A stretch of 64,000 nucleotides of DNA from contig CM037472.1 of assembly GCA_021014325.1 (NCBI GenBank), positions 2,542,001 through 2,606,000 on the forward strand, read 5' to 3'. Of the stretch, positions 54,301-64,000 are shown one piece after another; positions within the stretch are counted from its first letter, which is position 1, and every line of letters starts with the position of its first letter. Both the position numbers and the translations under genes were made by a program. Origin of the DNA: Plazaster borealis. Lineage: Eukaryota; Echinodermata; Asteroidea; Forcipulatida; Labidiasteridae. Under the pieces are notes generated by a model. It ran no database searches and was not told the DNA's origin. It worked only from the letters and a program-made list of their open reading frames with translations.

Positions 54301-56850
54301 TCTTCATGTAGGCCTGTCTTGTAAGAGGGCTTGAACCCAAAAGAACCACCCACCTTAGTGATATAACCTTTTCTACTAATTACAAATAAAACAAGATTAA
54401 TATTACTCAACTCCAATTTCCAAATTGAATTTCTTTTGTCTCACATGTTACCCCTTCCCTTCCAATGTAAAATATAATAACTTTTAAAAAGTGATCACCA
54501 TTTGTTGTATCTTACATAAATAGTAACAGCCTATAATTTATCATTGTTATTCTCAACATGTTTAAGTTAGTTCAGGAAACTCATTTCATAGTAGTTATTA
54601 GTACATTTACATGTATGAGTTATTGTTAAATATAAACTTATTCAAATGGAAAACATAAACTTGTTAGAGTTAGGCCTAGATAGATTAATGTTGATGTAAT
54701 TGATTTTGTTTTCATATTAATGTTAATACATGTTTCCTTCCCCTTTTTGTTAATGTCATCATTTGAATTTAACTGAAGTAAAACAAGGACAGGATTAGGT
54801 AAAGGTTAGAAACTTCAATAATTAAAAGTAAAGAACTTGTCATACAAAAATCATCAAAGAATATGTTAAATGTCTATTTCATTTAAAAAACATTGATATA
54901 TTTTTTTTCAAAACCTAATTTAAATATGGATTGTTAGTAGAAGACACTACAAAGCTTTCATTACATTGTCAAATTCATTAACTATAAACTATGATATGTA
55001 ATTTTCTCTACTGATTAAAATACCAATATGCTACTTTGTAATGTGGTAATTTCTTTTAGTAATTTTAATCAAACCATAGAAGTTGTTTAATTTCTTTTCA
55101 GATGTTAGTGGTGAGATTTAATTCAATGTTAAAATCATAATAAGTTTTTTTTTTTGTACAACAGACTTTGTTGTCAACAAGGCCCTAACTACAAACATTT
55201 AATATTTAAAAAAGAAATAATTGTCATGGTTTATATTTAGCTCTGAAATTTTTGGTTAAACCCCGTGTCTTTGTATTGTCATAATCTTGTTACATGGGAA
55301 AACTTGTCATATGTAAATTTTTCTGTGAATTATGGTGAAATAAAATAATAACACATTCCAGTGCATTTTTACGGGTCTTTTGGATAAACAATAGCGTCCT
55401 TCTATACAAAATGAAAATTTCGATTTTGGTCACAATATCTTCACTGCGCGATGACTTTATGTCCACTCCACTCGCACTCCGACCCATCTTTTTAAACAAT
55501 ATTCTTGTTAGTGATGCACAAAATAAAATTTTATTTCCCCTCCAAAAATTTAAAAAAGAATCGAAATGGGAAAATCTAAACCACATCTTACATACAAATT
55601 GAAAGTTAGGTGTCAGCCTATAAATTATCAATGTTACTTTTAACATTGTTATGTTTAAGTAAGTTCTTAATTCATTGTAGTTAGTATTGTAAAAAATAAA
55701 TTTGCTAGGGTTAGATTAATGTTGATTTTTATTTAATTTTGTCATCAATTGATCAATGTTAATAATGTTGCATTTAAATGAAGTAACACAACGATAAGAT
55801 TTGTTAAAGGTTAAAACTTAACAATTAATAATATAGAACTTGTTTTAGATTTAGCATTTTTGTATTTTAAGGATAAACTAGTCATTAAAAAATCATTGTA
55901 AGATATGTTAAATGCCAGATACTTTAAATAACATGAATTTTAATTCAAAACCTAACTTAGGTACGGAATGTTAGTAGAAGACACTACATTACCTTTATCA
56001 CATATTTTTTGTCCAATTCAAGAACATCGTGACACATTCCTTTCTATATGGACAGACATAACATACATGTATATATACATTTTAATTGTTAGTTGAAATT
56101 GTGATTGCTATTCTTTTTTATCAGTAAGCTAATATCTGTATAGATGTGTGAATGCATTTATTTTTATAGCAAGTGTTTAGTGCGATGAAATACTTTATCA
56201 TGTTTTATCATGAATTTATAATTTATCTTCTGATTAAAATACCAATAAGCTACTGGTAATGTGGTCATTTGTTTTTAGTCATTTGAATCAAACTATACAA
56301 GCTACTGATTTTCAGATGTTAGTGGTGAAATTTAACGGAATTTTAAAAAATAATCATAATAATTTGTTTGGTTAAACAAAGTTTGTTGTCAACAAAGTCC
56401 TAACAATGAACCATTTAAAAAAAAAATCATATCAGCAGTTAACATGTATGTATATTTTATTATCATTAATTCCTTGTTTGATCCCTGACTTTGTAACTTT
56501 TTGGTTACAGGACAAAACATTTCTCCCTTCACTATTTTAATATTTTTTTTTGTGTTTTTCAGTATTTTTGTATTATATATATTTTTTAAATTAATGTGTT
56601 ATCTTATACTTGTTACTTGTTAAATTTGGTAATATCTACATGGAGAAAAAATAACAATAACAATAACACGTTTCAGTGCATTTTCACAGGTCCTGTAGAC
56701 AAACAAGACCTATGTGACAAAACAAAAAAATATAATATTTGCCGCAATATTTTCAATGCCCGACTCGCGCTCCAACCCATCAGCAGCAGCCTCGTTTCTG
56801 TACTTAACGCGATCACGTTTATAACCAACAATTTAAACCAGTAAATACTT
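54300..56850 (+). repeat. Degenerate ~1.2-kb tandem duplication, AT-rich
   Basis: Matching blocks recur about 1.0-1.2 kb apart: gttagtagaagacactaca (54,935 and 55,968), gattaaaataccaata (55,014 and 56,233), cagatgttagtggtga (55,100 and 56,315), and gcactccgacccat against gcgctccaacccat (55,470 and 56,765). No coding exon is supported. Divergence is much greater than in the 9-kb duplication. Confidence 0.6.
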
Positions 56851-57019
56851 ATTTGGTGGCCAAAACAACCAGTCAAAGTTACTGTATACACCACTGATCA
56901 AGTTTAACATCACAAACAGTTATGCAGAACATGGATTCATAAGCTTATAATTAAAAATCTAAAATATTTAAGTATTTAAGTACACCATAAAATATAAGTA
57001 CACCATTGCAAGCATTTTA

Positions 57020-57560
57020 ATTTAGTCAGTTTTAAATTTTGCAAATATCATCCTGGTTAGGTTAGTTTTAAAAAGCAGGGCTACCACGTGCAGGTCCCAG
57101 GATACCAGCCCCACGCGCTTTCCGAGATCGTCAGAGCCATTGCACCTCCCTTTTGGAAGGGTCCGGTCCGCCACCTCAGCGAACCAGTTTCTGAGGCAGT
57201 CCCCTACCGTACTAACGCGGTCCACTAGCCCCCACGGCCAAAGACTAGGGACTACCCCCGCTGGGCCAACCATTTTGCTGATAACACCGGTACCATCCCC
57301 GCCGGTCGAGGAGCCCGATGCACCTTTAAGATCAACCAACAACGGGGGTAGGACCCCAAATGCCACGTGCAAATGTCCAGGTCCCTTTAACTATTCGGAA
57401 TTTTCCGTGTTGTACCACCATCGATTCCGAATCGAACCGCTCCCCCTCCAATCAAATCTCCGAATCCAGGCACAACCAATTGTATCTCGGCACAGCAACC
57501 AATCATATCTCGGCACTTCCAAGGCTCTAAAATCTCCAATTTCAAAACGCGTATGTGCTT
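57020..57560 (-). other. GC-richer island, unrecognised, open frames on both strands
   Basis: The minus strand is open for 116 codons (57,372-57,022), with VGPAGVVPSLWPWGLVDRVS and RNWFAEVADRTLPKGRCNGS. The plus strand has a longer frame from 57,140 that lacks an ATG. The lower 150 bp has an inverted relative at 48,735-48,870, where the frame is broken. It could be a retroelement fragment. I do not recognise a domain. Confidence 0.35.
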
Positions 57561-58619
57561 GCTTGCAATGGTGTACTTATTTAGATGTTAACTGTATAAG
57601 TGCTGCAAAAACAGCCCACTATATGACGAAAACAGAAAACATCAAAACATCAAACAAACACCTCTACAAAATCTTACTGTTGAAGACAACAAATTACTTG
57701 GTTGCTCATCAATGATTGCTAGATGAACAGCTAAAATGTCTTGATGAAAGTGATGTTTTCATACGCGATGCTCTCCTTTATGCCCTGTAGTCTTCAAGGT
57801 GTCAGTAGTGGGGGTTCCATCTGCACTTGATTTCAGGGAACTATTAGCTACATCTCTTGCTCTGAAAGGTCAAGTTTACAGATAAGAAACTGTATGTAAC
57901 ACAATAATTTTAATGTACAAAATACATTACAGGGGGGCCCCCCTCCTCCAGTGATGGATTGTAATTTTTGTTTTACTTGATTTTTAACCATTTCTTTTCT
58001 CATTGTTTGTTTTTGTTAAAAGTAGGTCATCGCACTTTGTGAGAAATTTTAACAAGTAGTTTGCTTTGAAGATACAAACAATTTGAACATTTTGAAAGCT
58101 GAAAGGGGGGACATTGATTATTGCCTGTACATCTAAAGGTGCTTATATGTCAAACTTTTCCATTTTCCCATTGTTGTGTTTAAACTGATTACCTGGCTTG
58201 TCATGAACCTGGTTTTCTTGAAGAGGACATAACTTCTTCAGTGACAAATATACAAGTAACAATCGAGTTCATTTGGTTTTGAATTTTAAGAGGGTTAATA
58301 GATTTCCCAATAATTATGATTACATAGTTTGCATTCTTAAAACAAGATACATACAAAGGAGAGTGCAGCCGACATCCAGTCATTGTGTGAAGGCCAGATC
58401 AGGTCTAGTTGTTCCAAAAGTGGCAAGGCCAACTCGTCCTTCTGTCTGTAGCACATCCCGTAGGTAACATGTTGTGAATGATGAGGGTGTCTCAAAGTGG
58501 GACCCCGTTCATGTAAGCCAATGATGTTGACATAGCCCTCGTCTTGTGGGCACGGGCAATTCTACCAAAAGGGCAAGAAGGAAATCACCTGTGTCAAATA
58601 GATGCCAAGCATGGTTCAA

Positions 58620-59215
58620 CAGAGTTGCAGACACACCATTATTGAAAATGCTGTGGCAGCTATTGTAGGTCCTCCTTGTGGGAGGTTGTCAGCTTATTGC
58701 TGTCAGGGATGCAGTGTTCTCTGAAAGGCCTGATGAGCAGCAAGATTGTTTGACAGCACCCAAGATATTAAGTCCTTTGGTTGTGGAGGGTGATTACATG
58801 ACAGAGGATGGGTGAGAAGATCTGCCCATTGATAAAGCAACAATAGGAGACTCACCAGAAGGCAGATCATTTTCAGAAACCAAGGCTGAAGGTAGAAAAA
58901 GGGAGCTACTAGAAGCACCCGGCAAGGAATGGTCTAGATCTTTGCTAAGACCCTCAGGAAGAGGGCAATTGGTGGCTAAGCATTAGGGTACATGTCTGAA
59001 CAATGGGTCAATAGGGCGTCCAATGCCCCTGCCTCAGGATCTCGGCCCCAAGATCAGTATTTTGGTAACTGTTTGTTTAGGGATGAGGCAAAGAGATCTA
59101 TGTGAGGGTAATCGAACCTCTGAAAAATGACCCAAACCACAAATGGGTGCAACATTCACTCTGTTGGTATGCACTGTTTCTGGAAAGAGCATCTGCCATC
59201 GTAGTCAGTCTCCAA
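58620..59215 (-). mobile_element. DIRS-like retrotransposon remnant (RNase H end to recombinase start)
   Basis: Reading the minus strand downward: TTMADALSRN (the ADALSR end of the RNase H region), then one frame over MLHPFVVWVIFQRFDYPHID, LFASSLNKQLPKY, stop, SWGRDPEAGALDALLTHCSD, PPIALFLRVLAKI, RVLLVAPFFYLQPWFLKM and LLLLLYQWADLLTHPL. Near 58,680 RRTYNSCHSIFNN resembles the start of a tyrosine recombinase. This order (ADxxSR, DLFASxLN, VAPxxxxQPWF) is characteristic of DIRS-type elements. Three or more stops and frame changes make it inert. The RT core that should lie upstream has been replaced by the 41-bp minisatellite. Confidence 0.7.
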
Positions 59216-59300
59216 AGTACAATGTAAATGAACTGCTGATAGGAATACCTTACTTGCTCTTCACCAGCAGAGAAGGTTGCATTGGTACATGTATTGACAG
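59091..59300 (-). repeat. Block duplicated at 62,797-63,010
   Basis: gatctatgtgagggtaatcg, aatgacccaaaccacaaatg, and ttgcattggtacatgtattg recur in the second copy with few changes. It includes the ADALSR part of the DIRS remnant and leads into the 41-bp array in both places. Confidence 0.85.
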
Positions 59301-62300
59301 ACTGGACCCAAGAGCGGAAAAAGAGCACTGGGTCCCCATGGACTGGGCCCGAGAGCAGAAAGACAGCACTGGGTCCCGGTGGACAAGGCTCAAGAGTGAA
59401 AACAAGAGCACTGGGTCCTGATGGACTAGGCCCAAGAATGGAAAGACAGCACTGGGTCCGGTGGACTGGGTCCAAGAGCGGAAAGACAGCACTTGGTTTG
59501 ATGGACTGGGCCTGAGAGCGGAAAAAAAGCACTGGGTCCCGGTGTACTGGGCCTGAGAGCGGAAAGAGAGCACTGGGTCCCGGTGAGCTGGGCCAGAGAG
59601 CAGTAAGAGAGCATTGGGTCCCGATGAGCTGGGCCCAAGAGCAGAAAGACAGCACTGGGTCCTGGTGGCATGGACTGGGCCCGAGAGCAGAAAGAGAGCA
59701 CTGTGTCCCGGTGGACTGGGCCCAGGAGCAGAAAGAGAGCACTTGGTCCCGGTGGACTGGGCCTGAGAGCAGAAAGACAGCACTGGGTCCCGGTGGACTG
59801 GGCTCAAGAGTGAAAAGAGAGCACTGGGTCCTGATGGACTATGCCCAAGAACAAAAAGACAGCATTGGGTCCCGGTGGACTGGGCCCGAGAGCGGAAAGA
59901 CAGCACTGGGTCCCGGTGTACTGGGCCCGAGAGCGGAAAGAGAGCACTGGGTCCCGGTGAACTGGGCCCGAGAGCAAAAAGATAGCATTGGGTCCGGACG
60001 GACTGGGCCCTAGAGCGGAAAGAGAGCTCTGGGTCCCGGTGTACTGGGCCCAAGAGCGGAAAGAGAGCACTTGGTCCCGATGGACTGGGCCCGAGAGTGG
60101 AAAGAGAGCACTGGGTCCTGGTGTACTGGACCCGAGAGCGGAAAGTGAGCACTTGGTCCCGTGAGCTGGGCCAGAAAGCAGTTAGAGAGCACTGGGTCCC
60201 GGTGGACTGGGCATAAGAACCAAACGAGAGCACTGGGTCCTGGTGAATTGGGCTCGAGAGCAGAAAAAGAGCAATAGCTCCCAGTGGACAGGGCCTGAGA
60301 GCGAAAAGACAGCACTGGGTCCCAGTGGACTGGGCCCAAGAGTGGAAAGACAGCACTGGGTCCCGGTGGACTAGACTCAGGAGTGAAAAGAGAGCACTGG
60401 GTCCCGGTGTACTGGGCCCGAGAGCGGAAAGAGAGCACTGGGTCCGGTTGGACTGGGCCCGAGAGCAGAAAGAGAGCACTTGGTCCCGGTGGACTGGGCT
60501 AGAGAGTGGAAAGAGAGCACTGGGTCCTGGTGTACTGGACTCGAGAGCAGAAAGTGAGCACTAGGTCCTGATGGACTAGGCTCAAGAACGGAAAGACAGC
60601 ACTTGGTCCCGGTGGACTAGGCCCAAGAGTGGAGAGACAGCACTGGGTCCTGGTGTACTGGGCCCGAGAGCAGAAAGATAGCACTGGGTCCGGATGGACT
60701 GGGCCCAAGAGCGGAAAGAGAGCACTTGGTCCCGATGGACTGGGCCCGAGAGTGGAAAGAGAGCACTGGGTCCTGGTGTACTGGACTCGAGAGCAGAAAG
60801 TGAGCACTGGGTCCCGTGAGGTGGGCCAGAGAGCAGTTAGAGAGTAATGGGTCCCAGTGGACAGGGCCTCAGAGCGAAAAGACAGCACTGGGTCCCAGTG
60901 GACTGGGCCCGAGAGCGGAGAGACAGCACTGGGTCCCGGTGGACTAGGCCCAAGAGTGGAGATACAGCACTGGGTCCTGGTGTACTGGGCCCGAGAGCAG
61001 AAAGATAGCACTGGGTCCAGATGGACTGGGCCCGAGAGCGGAAAGAGAGCACTGGGTCCGAGTGTACTACGCCCGAGAGCGGAAAGAGAGCACTGGGTCC
61101 CGGTGGACTGGGCCCAAGAGCGGAAAGACAGCACTGGGTCCGGATTGACTGGGTCCAAGAGCGGCAAGAGAGCACTGGGTCCGAGTGTACTACGCCCGAG
61201 AGTGGAAAGAGAGCACTGGGTTCAAGAGCGGGAAGACAGCACTGGGTCCTGATGGACTGGGCCCAAGAGCATAAAGAGAGCACTTGGTCCCGGTGGACTG
61301 GGCCCGAGAGTGGAAAGAGAGCACTGGGTCCTGGTGTACTGGACCCGAGAGCAGAAAGTGAGCACTGGGTCCTGGTGAGCTGGGCCCGAGAGCAGTTAGA
61401 CAGCACTGGGTCCCAGTGGACTGGGCATAAGAACCAAACGAGAGCACTGGGTCCTGGTGGACTGGGCTCGAGAGCGGAAAGATAGCACTGGGTCCTAATG
61501 GTCTGGGCCCAAGAGCAGAAAGAGAGCACAGGGTCCTGATGGACTGGACCCCAAGAGCAGAAAAGAGCACTGGGTCCCGGTGGACTGGGCCCGAGAGCGG
61601 AAAGACAGCACTGGGTCCCCCGTTTGACTGGGCCCGAGAGCAGAAAGACAGCACTGGCTCCCCGGTGGACTAGGCTCAAGAGTGAAAAGAGAGCACTGGG
61701 CCCTGATGGACTAGGCCCAAGAACGGAAAGACAGCACTGGGTCCCAGTGTACTGGGCCAGAGAGCGGAAAGACAGCACTGGGTCCCGGTGGACTAGGCTC
61801 AAGAGTGAAAAGACAGCACTGGGTCCTGATGGACTGGGCCCGAGAGCGGAAAGAGAGCACTAGGTCCTGATGGACTGGGCCCGAGAGTGGAAAGAAAGCA
61901 CTGGGTCCTGATGGACTGGGCCCGAGAGTGGAAAGACAGCACTGGGTCCTGATGGACTGGGCCCGAGAGTGCAAAGAAAGCACTGGGTCCGGATGAACTG
62001 GGCCCGAGAGCGGAAAGAGAGCAATGGGTCCGAGTGTACTACGCCCGAGAGCGGAAAGAGAGCATTGGGTCCCGGTGGACTGGGCCCGAGAGCGGAAAGA
62101 CAGCACTGGGTCCCGGTGGACTGGGCCCGAGAGCGGAAAGACAACACTGGGTCCCAGTGGACTGGGCCCGAGAGCGGAAAGACAGCACTGGGTCCGGATG
62201 GACTGGGTCCAAGAGCGGGAAGACAGCACTGGGTCCTGGTGGACTTGGCCCGAGAGCAGAAAGAGAGCACTGGGTCCCAGTGGACTGGGCCCCGAGAGAA

Positions 62301-62345
62301 TGGACTGAGAGCTGAAAGAGAGCACTAGATCCTGATGGATTGGGT
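59300..62345. repeat. 41-bp minisatellite, about 70 units
   Basis: The unit reads gactgggcccgagagcgg, aaagacagcactgggtccc, ggtg (41 bp). Span divided by period gives 70-75 units. Because 41 is not a multiple of three, three units make a 41-codon cycle that is open in several frames on both strands, giving frames of up to about 400 codons. These have no start context, splice sites or non-repeat domain, and I do not call them genes. Confidence 0.95.
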
Positions 62346-62349
62346 CAGA

Positions 62350-62660
62350 GAGCGGCAAAATGATTGCCAAATGACATGAAATTATCTTTGGTTGAATTGT
62401 AATGCTACAAGATAATTACTGATATTAACTTCTGTTTAAAAAATAGTGACAACTTGCATTCTGCACAATTATTACAGAGCTCTATTTTGGATCAGGGGTA
62501 AATATTAAAAGTATACTTTTTAAGCTTACCTTTTACCTGAGAGGTGTAGTTTGTTTATTATAGACTGGTCTTGGACGGGTACATGTCTTTGGAGATGCCA
62601 AGCCTGACTGTAACACAAACAAAATGCACAATTTGCAACATTAAGTGTTTAAGAAGAACA
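62350..62660 (-). repeat. Inverted relative of the short-exon array (V region)
   Basis: On the minus strand the order is attgcaaattgtgcattttg, exon, then cttgtagcattacaatt and catttggcaatcattt. This is the same order as 35,950-36,670 of copy A, in opposite orientation. The homology ends where the 41-bp array begins. Confidence 0.75.
62530..62607 (-). other. Exon V-like, minus strand, copy 1 (78 nt)
   Basis: Acceptor ttgtttgtgttacag, donor AAAAG|GTAAGC. Begins tcaggcttggcatctccaaa. Phase-1 reading: VRLGISKDMYPSKTSL then a stop. A member of the same family as exons V and W at 35-45 kb. Confidence 0.6.
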
Positions 62661-62689
62661 TTATCTGTCATTTTTCCTTAGGATTTCTT

Positions 62690-63300
62690 CTATATTCTCA
62701 ATAATAAATGAATAAAGACAAAAAAATGAAAGCAGCCACAAAAGGTTTGAGGAACTCATGCAGTTTGTGAACTTTATTTTTTAGTGATCTCTCAGAGATC
62801 TATGTGAGGGTAATCGAACTTGTGAAAAATGACCCAAACCACAAATGGGTGCAACATTCACTCTGTTGGTATGCACTGTTTCTGCAAAGAGCATCTGCAA
62901 TCGTAGTCAGTCTCCAGAGTACAATGTAAGTGAACTGCTGATAGGATTACCTTACTTGCTCTTCACCAGCAGAGGAGGTTGCATTGGTACATGTATTGAT
63001 AGACTGGACCCAAGAACGGAAAGAGAGCACTGGGTCCCAGCGGACTGGGCCTGAGAGCAAAAAGACAGCACTTGGTCCTAATGGTCTGGGTCCAATAAAT
63101 GAATAAAGACAAAAAAATGAAAGCAGCCACAAAAGGTTGGAGGAACTCATGCAGTTTGTGAACTTTATTTTTTAGTGATCTCTCAGAATAAAAGTAATTT
63201 GAAAATGTTTTTTTCTTTACTTTAAATTGAAAAAAAAAAAATGAAAACAAAACATTTTAAATAGCAACAAAATGTTTGGAGGAACTCATGCATGTCATTT
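62690..63300. repeat. Duplicated flanks and short minisatellite
   Basis: gcagccacaaaaggtt and catgcagtttgtgaactt occur at 62,735 and 63,123. 62,797-63,010 repeats 59,091-59,300 (with the DIRS ADALSR-type fragment). 63,010-63,090 has two units of the 41-bp repeat. Confidence 0.8.
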
Positions 63301-63434
63301 ACAATAACAAACAGTAACATTGGGGAACATCCATTGCAGTTCTGTTGAGGATTGGTGCTGGAATGAACTTCAGAACATGAGCTCTCAGAATAAAGGTAAT
63401 TTGACAAATGGCATGCAAATCTGAAAATACCCAC

Positions 63435-63540
63435 CACAGTGGCAGAAAGAGAGCACTGGGTCCCAGTGGACTGGGCCCCGAGAGAATGGACTGAGAGCGG
63501 AAAGAGAGCACTAGATATTGATGGATTGGGCCGGAGAGCG
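63435..63540. repeat. Two to three further 41-bp units
   Basis: cagaaagagagcactgggtc and ggactgggccccgagagaatgg match the right edge of the main array near 62,265-62,345. Confidence 0.85.
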
Positions 63541-64000
63541 GCAAAATGATTGCCAAACGACATGAAAATATCTTTGGTTGAATTGTAATGCTGCAAGAAA
63601 ATTAATGATATTAACTTGTTTAAAAAAGAGCGACAACTTGCATTCTGCACAATACAGAGCTCTATTTTGGACATGGGGTAAAAATTAAAAGTAAATTGTT
63701 TTTAGCTTACCTTTTACTTTAGAGGTGTTGCTCCTTTATCATAGACTGGTCTTGGACGGGTAGATGTCTTTGGAGATGCTAAGCCTGACTGTAACACAAA
63801 CCAAATGCACAATTTGCAACATTAAGTGTGGTTAAGTGAAAGCAGCATCAAAAGGTTAGAGGAACTTGTGCAGTTTATTAATTTTTTGTTATTGCAATAA
63901 AAATAAGGAACAGTAATTCGAGGGTGTCAATAGTGCTTGAATTGTTCTCCTGAGGATTGGTGCTGGTATGAACTTTATATATCAGTGAGCTCTCAGAATA
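63541..64000 (-). repeat. Second inverted relative of the V region, runs off the window
   Basis: It repeats 62,350-62,660. Further out it matches 35,690-35,745 of copy A in inverted form (gagctcactgat, aaagttcataccagcaccaa, tcctcaagagaac). So the minus-strand array continues beyond 64,000. Confidence 0.75.
63711..63788 (-). other. Exon V-like, minus strand, copy 2 (78 nt)
   Basis: Acceptor ggtttgtgttacag, donor AAAAG|GTAAGC. Phase-1 reading: VRLSISKDIYPSKTSL then a stop. Closest to exon V at its 5' half and to exon W at its 3' half (ctatgataaaggagc). Confidence 0.6.

Noticed and set aside
57140..57715. 191-codon plus-strand frame as a gene
   Set aside because: It has no ATG in the first two thirds, runs through repeat-related GC-rich DNA and lacks a recognisable domain.
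59140..59215. ADALSR segment as a Ty3/gypsy polyprotein
   Set aside because: The motif is shared by several retroelements. The following DLFASSLN and VAPFFYLQPWF order fits DIRS-type elements instead.
59300..62345. CRISPR-like repeat array
   Set aside because: Units are contiguous with no unique spacers, and the setting is a eukaryotic genome.
59098..62370. Long open frames (up to about 400 codons) on both strands in the 41-bp array
   Set aside because: They follow from a stop-poor unit whose length is not a multiple of three. Several frames are open at once, and there is no start context, splice site or non-repeat domain.

Overview
The window is eukaryotic, animal nuclear DNA. It is AT-rich and dominated by transposon remnants, tandem and inverted duplications, minisatellites and short exon-like islands bounded by GT/AG splice sites. 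Secreted C-type lectin genes, CR1/L2-like and DIRS-like retroelements, SINEs with a tRNA-Leu-like head and abundant TTAA-flanked MITEs fit a marine deuterostome. My best inference is an echinoderm, probably a sea star; I could not test this by database search.

Layout. 1-6.6 kb: a minus-strand multi-exon gene. Its first four coding exons join in phase, and its 3' part appears frame-broken. 7-17.6 kb: a minus-strand cluster of intronless C-type lectin genes, with one intact copy, two pseudogenes and one promoter-only remnant. Three LINE pieces are inserted in one intergenic spacer. 17.9-25 kb: candidate first exons, a CRE/CCAAT block, a 160-bp tandem repeat, a palindrome of about 1 kb and several MITEs. 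25-48.6 kb: the most unusual part, an array of homologous short exons on the plus strand. It grew by about 2.2-kb duplications and then by a recent tandem duplication of about 9 kb (30,369-39,310 and 39,311-48,567). 50.4-52.1 kb: a 47-bp minisatellite. 54-57 kb: AT-rich decayed repeats. 58.6-59.2 kb: a DIRS-like remnant. 59.3-62.3 kb: a 41-bp minisatellite. 62.4-64 kb: minus-strand members of the same short-exon family, so the two exon arrays converge.

The lectin copy at 16.3-16.8 kb is the only complete protein-coding gene I can assert. The exon-array family has good splice sites at conserved places. In the shared splice phase each exon runs into a stop after a short homologous peptide. It may be a noncoding transcript, a series of stop-bearing (NMD-type) cassette exons, or a source of short alternative C-termini. 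Sequence alone does not decide between these.
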